The notes: generated by a model not told the origin, from the sequence alone. A stretch of DNA of 26,177 bases from Candidatus Undinarchaeales archaeon (GCA_030753015.1 JASMDC010000048.1:1-26177); one strand, 5' to 3'; numbered from the stretch's first letter, positions 7,375-14,968 are shown. Numbers and translations are program-made.

Positions 7375-7383
7375 CACTTAAAG
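7375..7383 (-). promoter_or_regulatory. TATA box of the MBL-fold gene
   Basis: CTTTAAGTG on the minus strand is centred about 27 nt before GTG 7352. The plus-strand promoter for the PIN-KH ATPase lies only 35 bp away, so this is a compact divergent promoter region. Confidence 0.5.
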
Positions 7384-7417
7384 ATTATCGAAAAGGATCC
7401 GGCGCCCTGAGTGCTAG

Positions 7418-7427
7418 TTACTTAAGG
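7418..7427 (+). promoter_or_regulatory. TATA box of the PIN-KH ATPase gene
   Basis: TTACTTAAGG predicts transcription from about 7447. AGGTG at 7449-7453 is then positioned 5 nt before GTG 7459, which decides that start over a TTG at 7429 that would lie upstream of the transcript. Confidence 0.5.
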
Positions 7428-7458
7428 TTTGAAGGGGTGGCAGCGGCCAGGTGTTCCC

Positions 7459-9279
7459 GTGTCCGGCTACGTCATCGATACATCGGCCCTCATCGCCAGA
7501 GGAGCGGACCGCGTGCTCGATGCGGCGGACGGAGGGACCATCGAGCTGATCGTCCCGGCCGCCGTTGTGCATGAGCTCGAGGAGGAGGCAAAGGCCGACC
7601 ACCCGTCGGGGTGGGTGGGGCTGGAAGAGGTCAAGCGCCTCGTGGCCCTCCAGAACGAGGGACGGCTCGCCCTCAAGCTCTCGTCGGGTGAACAGCTCCA
7701 CGGCCGTATCGGTCGGACCCAGTCCGACCGCGCGGCCCGTCAGCTCGCAAAGGACGAGAAGGCCGCTTTGATTACCGCCAGCCGTGTTCAGGAGGCGCTC
7801 GCCCAAGCGCTGCAGATCAGCGTGGTGAAGGTGGGTGGTGCGAGCGAACGTCTCAAGGTTGAGGAGCTATTCAGCGAGGACACCATGTCCGTGCACCTGC
7901 GCGAAGGTGTACGCCCGCTCGTCAAGCGAGGCAGGCCTGGAGAGGTGCAGCTCGAGCCGTTGGGGGCCGAACCGCTCACGCGGGCCCAGGTCATGGAGTA
8001 CATCGTCGACACCCTTGAACGGACCCGCCGTTCACCGGAGGGGTTCGTGGAGATCGAGGCAACTGGGGCGACCGTGGTCCAGTATGGGGCCCTGCGCATC
8101 GGCATCGCTATCCCACCCTTCGCCGACGGCGTTGAGATGACGGTCGTGCGCCCCGTGGCGCGGCCGGACCTGGAGGCTTACGAGCTCGCCCCCGAGCTGC
8201 TCGAACGACTGGAATCCCGGGCCGAGGGCGTTGTCATCGCCGGTTCACCGGGTGCTGGGAAGTCCACCTTCGCCCGGGCGTTGGCCGAGCTGTACGCTGC
8301 CAACGACAAGGTCGTAAAGACCATGGAGTCCCCCCGCGACCTGCAGGTGGGCCCTGAAGTCTCCCAGTACGGCCCGCTGGACGGTTCTTTCGAGCGCACC
8401 GCCGACATCCTTCTCCTCCTCCGTCCCGACTACACCATCTTCGACGAGCTGCGCCGCACCGACGACTTCCGCATCTTCGCGGACCTGCGCATGGCTGGCG
8501 TCGGGATGATTGGGGTGACCCACTCGTCCTCGGCCATCGACGCCATCCAGCGGTTCATCGGTCGAGTCGAGTTGGGCATGCTCCCACAGATCATCGACAC
8601 GGTGGTGTTCGTCCGCGACGGGTTCGTGGATGAGGTGTTCGACGTCAAGATGGCTATCAAGGTCCCCCACGGGATGACCGAGTCGGACCTCGCCCGTCCA
8701 GTTATCGTGGTCAGCGACTTCTTCTCCAAGGAACCGAGGTTCGAGATCTACACCTTCGGGGACGAGACGGCCGTGGTCCCGGTACGGTCCATGGCACCCA
8801 AGGACGTCGCTCGGCTCAGGGACCGCATCGTCCGGATAGTGGGCCGGCGGGTGGGCTCGACACGGAGCGTGCGTGTGGAGGTGCTCTCCGAGCGGCGTGC
8901 GGCCGTGTACGTGCCCGACGACCAGGTCTCGCGGATCATCGGTCAACGCGGCAGCACGATCGCTGCGCTGGAGCGGGCCGTCGGCATCCGTCTCGACGTA
9001 CGCGCCCTGGGCGAGGCGCCCCGTGCATCCAGACCATCCACCAAGAGCGGAGCCCTGCGCTTCCGGCTCATGGAGGGGAAGCGCAACTACGTGTTCGAGC
9101 TCGGAAGCAGGATGGCCGGTGTGACCGTGGACCTGCGCGCTGGCGGTGAGACAGTGACGACCATGGTCGCCGACCGGAAGGGCAAGGTCAAGGTGCCGGT
9201 GCGGAGCCCCGAAGGCAAGCGCCTCAAGCGGGCCGCCGAGGCCGGTGAGCCGATCGAGGTCGTGGGCGCGCTCGCATGA
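7459..9279 (+). CDS. PIN domain / KH domain ATPase (COG1855 type)
   Basis: The 606-residue protein starts directly with a PIN nuclease-like fold (YVIDTSALI, Asp7, with VVHELEEEA as the next acidic cluster). A PilT/VirB11-like ATPase follows, with Walker A GSPGAGKST at 262-270 and the acidic TIFDELR segment. A KH RNA-binding domain has IIGQRG at about 493-498. This domain order is the widespread archaeal PINc/VapC-family ATPase. It probably acts on RNA in the cytoplasm, but the substrate is not established. Start GTG 7459 has AGGTG at 7449-7453. The next gene, dacZ, follows after 43 bp with its own TATA box. Confidence 0.9.
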   Translation: MSGYVIDTSALIARGADRVLDAADGGTIELIVPAAVVHELEEEAKADHPSGWVGLEEVKRLVALQNEGRLALKLSSGEQLHGRIGRTQSDRAARQLAKDEKAALITASRVQEALAQALQISVVKVGGASERLKVEELFSEDTMSVHLREGVRPLVKRGRPGEVQLEPLGAEPLTRAQVMEYIVDTLERTRRSPEGFVEIEATGATVVQYGALRIGIAIPPFADGVEMTVVRPVARPDLEAYELAPELLERLESRAEGVVIAGSPGAGKSTFARALAELYAANDKVVKTMESPRDLQVGPEVSQYGPLDGSFERTADILLLLRPDYTIFDELRRTDDFRIFADLRMAGVGMIGVTHSSSAIDAIQRFIGRVELGMLPQIIDTVVFVRDGFVDEVFDVKMAIKVPHGMTESDLARPVIVVSDFFSKEPRFEIYTFGDETAVVPVRSMAPKDVARLRDRIVRIVGRRVGSTRSVRVEVLSERRAAVYVPDDQVSRIIGQRGSTIAALERAVGIRLDVRALGEAPRASRPSTKSGALRFRLMEGKRNYVFELGSRMAGVTVDLRAGGETVTTMVADRKGKVKVPVRSPEGKRLKRAAEAGEPIEVVGALA

Positions 9280-9291
9280 GGGCCATTTCAA

Positions 9292-9300
9292 TTTATATAC
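9292..9300 (+). promoter_or_regulatory. TATA box of dacZ
   Basis: TTTATATAC lies just after the stop of the PIN-KH gene and is centred 27 nt before GTG 9323. That supports a leaderless mRNA and rejects upstream in-frame starts, which would precede or lie within the promoter. Confidence 0.65.
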
Positions 9301-9322
9301 ATTGAACGTGGGTAGTCACTCA

Positions 9323-10219
9323 GTGAAAAAGATACAGGAGTCCATCGGGAGGGCCGCGGTGAACGTGGCCAAGGAGGTCTCTGCCGACGCCATCGTGTCC
9401 CTGGAGCGTCCCGATGCACCTGTCCCCTCGGACACCTTCGAGGAGTTCAAGAAGCGCCTGATGAGCATCCTCACCCCTCCGAAGACGCCGGTGCGGGTGG
9501 TCATGTTCAAGAAATCCCGACGCGGAGCCGTCAACTACCGTCGACGCGGGGAGTTCGTCATCGAGGTGAAGGCCTCGCCCATCGAGGGTGCCATCTTCAT
9601 CAAGGAGGCGGTGATGGGCATCATCCGCGAGGGCTGGCTCAAGGAAGGTGACCGCATCGTGAGCGTGGGCGACAGTTCGCTCGGCGCGGGCTACTCGGGC
9701 CTCCTGTTCCTCTTCGACATCGACCGCACATTCTTCGAGATGTCCGTGCTCGAGCTGGACAAGAACGTGGGCAGCGACGTTCTGGAAACGGTGATCGCGC
9801 TCGCCAAGGAGGTCGCAAAGGAAGGCCGCGAGGGCCGCCACATCGGAACTGCCTTCATCGTCGGCGATTCGGACGCTGTTCTCAAGCGCTCGCGCCAGCT
9901 CATCATCAATCCATTCTCCGGGTACGCGGAAGAGCATCGGAACATAACCGACCCGGAGCTCAAAGAGACCATCAAAGAGTTCGCCCAGCTCGACGGCGTG
10001 TTCATCATCGGCGCGGACGGGACGATCTACGCCTCCGGTGCCTATTTAAACATTGACCCGGAAGGGGTCAGCGTCCCCTCGGGGCTCGGCTCGCGCCACC
10101 TGGCGTGCGCCGCCATCACCAAGAACACCATGGCGATCGCCGTGGCGGTGTCCCAGAGCGGGGGCATCATCAGGGTGTTCAAGCAGGGCGAGATGGTGAT
10201 GGAGGAGAAGCCCGAGTGA
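9323..10219 (+). CDS. dacZ: Diadenylate cyclase, archaeal DacZ type
   Basis: The 298-residue product has an N-terminal alpha/beta domain and a C-terminal DisA_N/DAC domain. The DAC signatures are LDGVFIIGADG (Asp224, corresponding to the DGA motif) and GSRHLACAAIT (Arg258-His259, corresponding to the RHR motif; the final Arg is Leu here). DAC enzymes condense two ATP into c-di-AMP. In haloarchaea and methanogens DacZ is the known c-di-AMP synthase linked to osmotic and potassium control. GTG 9323 fits the promoter at 9292-9300. A tRNA gene starts 11 bp after the stop without a separate promoter, so co-transcription is likely. Confidence 0.85.
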   Translation: MKKIQESIGRAAVNVAKEVSADAIVSLERPDAPVPSDTFEEFKKRLMSILTPPKTPVRVVMFKKSRRGAVNYRRRGEFVIEVKASPIEGAIFIKEAVMGIIREGWLKEGDRIVSVGDSSLGAGYSGLLFLFDIDRTFFEMSVLELDKNVGSDVLETVIALAKEVAKEGREGRHIGTAFIVGDSDAVLKRSRQLIINPFSGYAEEHRNITDPELKETIKEFAQLDGVFIIGADGTIYASGAYLNIDPEGVSVPSGLGSRHLACAAITKNTMAIAVAVSQSGGIIRVFKQGEMVMEEKPE

Positions 10220-10230
10220 GGGTACATCGT

Positions 10231-10305
10231 GGGCTCGTGGCCTAGTCTGGATAGGGCGGCGGCCTCCTAAGCCGTAGACCGCGGGTTCAAATCCTGCCGG
10301 GCCCA
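10231..10305 (+). tRNA. tRNA-Arg (anticodon CCT)
   Basis: The cloverleaf folds fully. The acceptor stem is 10231-10237 with 10298-10304 (one G-U). The D arm is 10240-10257. The anticodon stem is 10259-10263 with 10271-10275, loop CTCCTAA and anticodon CCT at 10266-10268. The T arm is GCGGG/CCTGC around TTCAAAT at 10286-10292. The discriminator is A10305. CCA is not encoded and there is no intron. It reads AGG arginine codons. Confidence 0.95.
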
Positions 10306-10306
10306 T

Positions 10307-10362
10307 GGGAGGGATCTTCCCCTCCCGAACCTTGCTACCAAGAGAGAAGGTTCTTCAAGGTT
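10307..10362 (+). promoter_or_regulatory. Hairpin and alternative hairpins between tRNA and next gene
   Basis: Directly after the tRNA, GGGAGGG (10307-10313) pairs perfectly with CCCTCCC (10320-10326) around a 6-nt loop. Next, the segment 10327-10334 (GAACCTTG) can pair either with AAGGTTC at 10347-10353 or with CAAGGTT at 10356-10362, so two stems compete for the same strand. The first hairpin may be a processing or termination element and the second pair a switch. Both functions are inference. Confidence 0.5.
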
Positions 10363-10394
10363 ACCCGTCACATCCGTTATCACTGGTAGGTCAT

Positions 10395-11138
10395 ATGGCC
10401 ACTAACGTCATGCTGGGTCTCTTCTGGGGCTCTGATGAGAAGGAAGAGCCGATAAAGCCCTTTGGCCCCGAGCTCGTCGAGCTTGAGCGGACTGTGCTGA
10501 AGAAGGGTATGGACACCGAGGTCACCGTGTCCATCACGAACGTCTCCAAGATGTGGCTGGAGGACCTTCATGTGAAGATCGAAGTACCGCCCGGGTTCCA
10601 TGACAAGTACAATACCTGCGACATCGATCTCGGTGATGTCAGGCCGACCGACACCGTCACCAACACGGTCACCCTTCATCCCAGCGGCTGTATTACAGGG
10701 AGCTTGAGCGGTACCGCGACCTTCACCGTCGTCGGCGGGAGGAAGGCCGTCGTCGACATCCCTCCCAAGTTGATCGGCTCTTGCACACCGTACCTCACGA
10801 CCATCCTCGTCAACGAGGAAGAGTTCACCGGGATGACGAGCGAGCTGGAGCACGTCGGGGAAGAGGTCGATGTGGAGAGCATCGACGATGCTGTCGGCGC
10901 CCTCAAGAAGGGGCTTGTCAAGCTCAACATCGTGACGTCCAGAAGGGAGGAGGAATCCTCCGGAGCGACACTCTCATTCTCGGGCAGGGAGGAGATGACG
11001 AACAACGAGATCTTCCTCACTGTCGTGTTGACCGAGAGCGACAAGGGCGGCACGGCGGCCATCACGGTGTGGTGCAAGGACCTTGACATGGCGAGCGTTC
11101 TCTGTGGCGAGGTCAGGGAAATGCTCGGACCGGCCTGA
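10395..11138 (+). CDS. Two-domain beta-rich protein of unknown function
   Basis: ATG 10395 has a TAGGT-like site 10387-10391 upstream; the frame is open back to 10305, but that start is inside the tRNA. The 247-residue product has no signal peptide. Residues about 20-140 look like an Ig-like beta-sandwich (ELERTVLKKG, then EVTVSITNVS, LHVKIEVP and TATFTVVGG). Residues about 145-247 form an alpha/beta part: an EEEFTGM segment, an amphipathic helix SIDDAVGALKKGLVKLNIV, strands TLSFSG, IFLTVVLTE and AAITVWCKD, and a last helix. Ig sandwich plus mixed platform recalls the appendage of adaptins and coatomer gamma, but I see no proof of homology. It may be co-transcribed with dacZ and the tRNA. Confidence 0.75.
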   Translation: MATNVMLGLFWGSDEKEEPIKPFGPELVELERTVLKKGMDTEVTVSITNVSKMWLEDLHVKIEVPPGFHDKYNTCDIDLGDVRPTDTVTNTVTLHPSGCITGSLSGTATFTVVGGRKAVVDIPPKLIGSCTPYLTTILVNEEEFTGMTSELEHVGEEVDVESIDDAVGALKKGLVKLNIVTSRREEESSGATLSFSGREEMTNNEIFLTVVLTESDKGGTAAITVWCKDLDMASVLCGEVREMLGPA

Positions 11139-11148
11139 GCCGACAGGC

Positions 11149-11451
11149 TCACGCGCGCTTTCCGTTGGGCTCTGAGATGAAGCCCTTCTCCTCGCACATG
11201 CGCACCACGTGGACGACGGCCCAGTGCTCCTCTTCGGAGAGGTCGCGCTCCTCCTCGACAACAAAGCGGTGGAGTCCGGCGATACCATCGTACGCGGTCC
11301 CCAGGCCACGGCGGTGGAAGAGCTCGAGCACATGGCTCGAGAGAGCGTACCCGACAGCATGGTCATGGCCCTTGACGACCGACAGTTTGAGCCCCGTCAC
11401 GCTCCGGAGCACGTCCTCGATCAATACGGTCTGTACGGCTGCGTCCTCCAT
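11149..11451 (-). CDS. Small conserved-looking hypothetical protein
   Basis: This 100-residue protein is of no recognised family. ATG 11451 is preferred to the GTG at 11481 because the TATA box at 11485-11493 places transcription near 11464. The sequence has helical segments (VLIEDVLRSVTGLKL, SSHVLELFHRRGLG) and an acidic C-terminal helix (EEERDLSEEEHWAVVHVVRMCEEKG split by a turn), with no membrane segments. It sits back to back with the zinc-finger gene and convergent with the 10395-11138 gene, ten bases from its stop. Confidence 0.65.
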   Translation of the reverse strand: MEDAAVQTVLIEDVLRSVTGLKLSVVKGHDHAVGYALSSHVLELFHRRGLGTAYDGIAGLHRFVVEEERDLSEEEHWAVVHVVRMCEEKGFISEPNGKRA

Positions 11452-11484
11452 GTCCCGGTCCCTATGTATGAACAGGGGCACAGG

Positions 11485-11493
11485 CTTTTAACC
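11485..11493. promoter_or_regulatory. Shared quasi-palindromic TATA for divergent small genes
   Basis: CTTTTAACC reads as a TATA box on both strands. It lies about 30-40 nt before each start (11451 minus and 11526 plus). No other TATA-like element lies between the two genes, so one box may serve both directions. Confidence 0.45.
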
Positions 11494-11525
11494 TTGGCGC
11501 CCACCGTCCAGAGGAGGGGTGTTCC

Positions 11526-11726
11526 ATGGTACTGTCGAAGAAGGACCAGGAGATGATCGAGCGTCAGAACCGCGGTGTGTTCGAGCGCCGGCTCAACATG
11601 CGAAAGAAGAACGCCCTCGTGTGCGCCCAGTGCGGGAAGACCTTCCCACTTGGTCGGAAGGCCGCGTTCAACAACCACATCAAGGGCTGCCGGGGGAACA
11701 AGGGAATCCCCGAGCTGGAGATATGA
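11526..11726 (+). CDS. Small C2HC zinc-finger protein
   Basis: The 66-residue, highly basic protein carries one finger: Cys33-x2-Cys36-x14-His51-x3-Cys55 (CAQCGKTF followed by FNNHIKGC). Small single-finger proteins are common in archaea and may bind nucleic acid or protein; the target cannot be told from sequence. GAGGAGG at 11511-11517 is a strong ribosome binding site for ATG 11526. The stop lies 12 bp from the end of the convergent radical-SAM gene. Confidence 0.8.
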   Translation: MVLSKKDQEMIERQNRGVFERRLNMRKKNALVCAQCGKTFPLGRKAAFNNHIKGCRGNKGIPELEI

Positions 11727-11738
11727 GTGCTGCCCCTC

Positions 11739-13031
11739 CTAGAGATGGAGGCGCTTGTACGGGATGACCACCTGGAGCTCCTCGCCCACGAGATCGCTCA
11801 CCAGCAGGTTCACCGTCGGACCGTGGTTGACGCCGGGAGCGTAGAGGACCTGGCGGGGCTTGATCCCTTCCGCGGGCTGTGAGAGGTCCACCTCGGCACG
11901 GAAGAACCCGAGCCAGTTGCCGTCCAGCTCCGCTTCCTCGGCGAGCAGCCCGTCGCCCCTGAGGATCTTCACTAGCTCCACGAACTCGTGACGTTTCTCT
12001 CCGTCGTTCTTGAGATCATCCCTGGTGTACTCGTGACGCTGGCCATCGTAGGTCAGAGAGATGGTCTCACCGGCATCGCCGTCGAGCACCGTGAGCCAAT
12101 CGGTGACCGCGGTCGTGCTCGCGACCTGTCCATTGGCCACGTCCTTGGAAGCCCGGCCCATGACGAGGTAGGGCGACACCCGGAAGCCGATGTTCCGGTC
12201 GGGGAGCGTTGCGGACATGTTCCCGGTGCCGTTCATGTCATCGTCCTCCAACCGTCCGAGCAGATATCCCTTCTCGTCGTTGGAGAGACGATCGGTGGAG
12301 ATGTTGTCCAGCACGTCCCGGAACAGGGAGACCGTGTCCTTCGTGCGCTGGTTGGTGTTCCGGTCCAGGGGGACGGTCGAGGGATTTTCCTGGTCGGCGA
12401 AGTACATCATGTCCATGTAGACATCAGTGTCCGTTGACGCACCGTCGATCGCCGCCTCGACGACCTTGGCCAGGAGCTTCGCGTCCTGTTCCTGCCCCAG
12501 CTTGCGGTACTGCATCGTCTGGATTGACATGGAGACTGCGAACTTCCCGGAATAACCTGCGGCCTGCTCGAGCTGGTCCAGGCCGTGTTGGTCCGCGACG
12601 ACCTCGTCGCCGTCGAGCTGGTAGTGAACGCCGGACGTGATGATCTTCGAGCGCTTTCCGGTGGCATCGTACACCGACTTCGTGAAGTCGCCGATGCCCT
12701 CGCCGGTCTCGTACCGGAGGTGACCGGGCTCGCTGTCCCTGAAGGTCTCGACCAGCACGCCCTCGTAGGTGTTCCCCTGCACGGGGATCCCCGTGTACGC
12801 CGATGCCTGGCCCAACGCCTCCATGAACTTCTCGGTCTGATCCCAGCGCGCGGTGGCGATCTTCGGGAGCGATGATGCGTGACATCCGGGGCACCGCTGC
12901 CGGCAGCCGCGCTGCGGGTAGACACCGTGGAGATTTCCAACAAGAGAGGAAAGTTCATCGTCCGAGAACTCCTTGAACACCTCATGGGCCACTGCGTACT
13001 CGTCGCCGGCACCCTCCTCGAGCTCATACAC
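11739..13031 (-). CDS. Radical-SAM-like protein, third gene of operon
   Basis: The 430-residue acidic protein carries CRQRCPGC at 43-50, a CX3CX2C motif of the kind that binds the [4Fe-4S] cluster in radical SAM enzymes. It follows a strand-like NLHGVYPQRG as in the first beta strand of those barrels. These are the only cysteines in the protein, so no SPASM or other auxiliary cluster is present. Later segments such as KFAVSMSIQTM and DVYMDMMYFAD are compatible with barrel strands. Start GTG 13031 overlaps the upstream gene's stop by 8 bp and has AGGAGG at 13041-13046. I do not recognise a named subfamily, and the reaction is unknown. Operon partners are a nucleoside-phosphorylase-fold protein and a zincin. 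Confidence 0.75.
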   Translation of the reverse strand: MYELEEGAGDEYAVAHEVFKEFSDDELSSLVGNLHGVYPQRGCRQRCPGCHASSLPKIATARWDQTEKFMEALGQASAYTGIPVQGNTYEGVLVETFRDSEPGHLRYETGEGIGDFTKSVYDATGKRSKIITSGVHYQLDGDEVVADQHGLDQLEQAAGYSGKFAVSMSIQTMQYRKLGQEQDAKLLAKVVEAAIDGASTDTDVYMDMMYFADQENPSTVPLDRNTNQRTKDTVSLFRDVLDNISTDRLSNDEKGYLLGRLEDDDMNGTGNMSATLPDRNIGFRVSPYLVMGRASKDVANGQVASTTAVTDWLTVLDGDAGETISLTYDGQRHEYTRDDLKNDGEKRHEFVELVKILRGDGLLAEEAELDGNWLGFFRAEVDLSQPAEGIKPRQVLYAPGVNHGPTVNLLVSDLVGEELQVVIPYKRLHL

Positions 13032-14037
13032 GGCTCGTATCCTCCTGTGCTCCGTTCCTGTGGTGGACGGACTTGACGGCGATGCGCATCAGCTTGGTGG
13101 CCGTACGCACACCGGTTGTGTACTTGGATACGTTGCCTGAGCTCATCCGCTCGCCCTTGAGCTCCGGCTGTGCGAGGTGGTCGTCCACGACCCACATGAG
13201 GCCAGTGGCACCGCCACCGTAGCTGTTCGCGACAGCGCTTACGGCCGCGAGCTCCATCTCGACGGCTTCGTAGCCCGCGTCAACGAGTTCTGTGAGCCGG
13301 GCGGGAGTCTCCTCCCGGACCCAGGAGCAGGTGTCGTAGATGGTGGCTCCCTTGAGCGTGATATCCTGTGCGTCCGCGGACGCGAGGAGCGCGTCGTTGA
13401 GCTCTTCGCTCACCGACGTTGTGGAATTGTATATCTCTGGGATGGGGGAGCGTGTCCCGACCTCGCCCGTAGCATAGATGATGTCACCGGAGTCGAGCCC
13501 GTCGGTAAGACCGCCCACGTTGCCGATGTAAGTGAAGTTGCGGGCCCCGCCGCGGCAGAGGGCATCGGTTAGCATGGCCGCATGCTCCTGGCCCATGGGC
13601 GCCGATACGATGCCCATGGTCGTGCCCTTGTAGGAGATTATCTTGTGGGTGTCCGAAAAGGATTTCTCCACCTTCGCGCCGTAGGGGACGGTGAAGGCGT
13701 CACCGTAGACCATTATGTAGTCGGTGGGAAGATCGATGTCGTCCAGTGAGGGCGCCTCGCGGGAGGGCCCCTTGGGGAGGATGGAGGTCAGTGCGTCCAC
13801 GGCATCGAAGCAGGCGTCCTGGTAGCGGGGCGGGACGTGCCGGGCGATGCCGTTGAGCGCACGGGTGAGCAATGAGGTCGTCGGTGTTGAACTGCCGTAC
13901 AAGCCTTGGGAAGTGACGTACCGGGCGACGGCCGAGTCCCGTGCCTCGGGATCGGCGATGGTCTCGAAGTAGCCCGCATGAGCTGGATCGATAGCTCCGG
14001 CCTCATCGGTCACTTCAGGTAGCTCGTACATCGTCAT
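13024..14037 (-). CDS. Nucleoside phosphorylase superfamily protein, operon gene 2
   Basis: The 337-residue product has about 100 N-terminal residues of unknown fold, then a PNP/UDP-phosphorylase-like domain. Family signatures are MGIVSAPMGQEHAAML (phosphate/base-binding strand and helix), ARNFTYIGNVGGLTDGL, the VEMELAAVSAVA segment with the Met261-Glu262 ribose-binding pair, and an acidic VVDDH at about 283-287. Relatives cleave nucleosides such as uridine, inosine, 5'-methylthioadenosine or 5'-deoxyadenosine. Beside a radical SAM protein, which would release 5'-deoxyadenosine, a role in clearing that by-product is attractive but unproven. The start overlaps the zincin stop by ATGA (14034-14037), and translation is probably coupled. 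Confidence 0.8.
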   Translation of the reverse strand: MTMYELPEVTDEAGAIDPAHAGYFETIADPEARDSAVARYVTSQGLYGSSTPTTSLLTRALNGIARHVPPRYQDACFDAVDALTSILPKGPSREAPSLDDIDLPTDYIMVYGDAFTVPYGAKVEKSFSDTHKIISYKGTTMGIVSAPMGQEHAAMLTDALCRGGARNFTYIGNVGGLTDGLDSGDIIYATGEVGTRSPIPEIYNSTTSVSEELNDALLASADAQDITLKGATIYDTCSWVREETPARLTELVDAGYEAVEMELAAVSAVANSYGGGATGLMWVVDDHLAQPELKGERMSSGNVSKYTTGVRTATKLMRIAVKSVHHRNGAQEDTSRV

Positions 14038-14873
14038 CCACTCCCAGCGGAGCTCTCCGCTGTTGCGTCGTTCGTGTGTGCCATCAGGTGAGGGAGCTCG
14101 ACCTGGAGGTCGTACTGTCCGCCCAAGGTGAACATGATCCGGTCATTACCGGACTTGTGCATGAACTTCTCGAGGAGGTAGGGCTTCGCCCGGTAGCGGC
14201 TGTCGCGTTCGATCTCGTCCATACGCGAGCCGAACCACACTTTCCTGAACGTCTCTCCCTTGAGACGCGCGTCCACGAAGGTGAGGATGAACTCATCGTC
14301 GAACCCGAACTCGTCTCTGAGATAGGTGGCGATCCGGGTCTCTGACCAGCCCTCGTCCTTCCGTAGCTTTATGGCGAGGGCGTCTGTGGTCTGTTTCATC
14401 CGCTGGTCGTGGACCCTCCTTGCGATATCGGGTCGCTCGTTCGCATCCATTAGCTGGTAGGCCACATCCATCGCCACGAGCTCCTCGAGCCACTCCGAGC
14501 AATCGTACAACGCCGCGTGGGTGCCCTCGTGGGCAAGGATGTAGTCAACGGTGGCTGCGTCAGCAGCGTGCTCGGTCTTCACGTACACCTCGGTCTCGAA
14601 CCTCCCCTTCCGCGGATTGGCGTACTTCGTGTACCCGTCCGGGTCGATGTCGGCGAAGTCGAGGTTGTTGGTGGAATAGGTGTAGTGGTGGCCGAAGTGG
14701 GCATTGACCAGGGAGAACACGCGTTCACCCTCGCTCCTGAGCTCGTGGGTCGACATGATCGCGTCGGTGCACTCGGGAGAGGCCCGGTACTGCTGGATGG
14801 CGTACCGGAGGTCGCAGACGATCTCATCGGTCGTGATGAAGCCCGTCCCGATTGAGTCGGCAAGGTCCGGCAT
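14034..14873 (-). CDS. HEXXH zincin-like metallopeptidase, operon gene 1
   Basis: The 279-residue protein carries HEGTH at 115-119, an HEXXH zinc-site motif within ILAHEGTHAAL. A downstream acidic stretch (SEWLEELVAMD, Glu127/130/131) could supply the third zinc ligand and the helix of a gluzincin-like active site. A Tyr/Asn/Asp-rich N-terminal part precedes it. There is no signal peptide or membrane segment, so it is probably cytoplasmic. I do not recognise a characterised peptidase family. It opens the three-gene operon and has a palindromic leader (14874-14899) between promoter and start. Confidence 0.75.
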   Translation of the reverse strand: MPDLADSIGTGFITTDEIVCDLRYAIQQYRASPECTDAIMSTHELRSEGERVFSLVNAHFGHHYTYSTNNLDFADIDPDGYTKYANPRKGRFETEVYVKTEHAADAATVDYILAHEGTHAALYDCSEWLEELVAMDVAYQLMDANERPDIARRVHDQRMKQTTDALAIKLRKDEGWSETRIATYLRDEFGFDDEFILTFVDARLKGETFRKVWFGSRMDEIERDSRYRAKPYLLEKFMHKSGNDRIMFTLGGQYDLQVELPHLMAHTNDATAESSAGSG

Positions 14874-14899
14874 GAGTAATCACTCGCGAGTGGTGACTC
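14874..14899. promoter_or_regulatory. 26-bp palindrome in operon leader
   Basis: The two 13-base halves match at 11 of 13 positions, with a perfect 12-bp core CACTCGCGAGTG (14881-14892). It fills the space between the predicted transcription start (about 14895) and ATG 14873. It could be a dimeric repressor operator or an mRNA hairpin masking the GTGAT ribosome site. Confidence 0.6.
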
Positions 14900-14916
14900 G
14901 CCGGAGCCATACGCCC

Positions 14917-14924
14917 TATATATA
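14917..14924 (-). promoter_or_regulatory. TATA box of the zincin/phosphorylase/radical-SAM operon
   Basis: TATATATA, one of the clearest TATA boxes here, predicts transcription at about 14895 on the minus strand. Confidence 0.6.
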
Positions 14925-14968
14925 CTCTCCGTTGGGGAAAAATGTCTAGAAGCGGGAACAGCAAGTGC

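Noticed and set aside
8245-9291. 348-codon minus-strand frame inside the PIN-KH ATPase
   Set aside because: His/Asp/Gly/Leu-biased shadow frame; the plus strand carries P-loop and KH motifs.
10305-10394. ATG at the tRNA 3' end as start of the next gene
   Set aside because: It overlaps the tRNA discriminator base and would translate through the hairpins; ATG 10395 has a better site.
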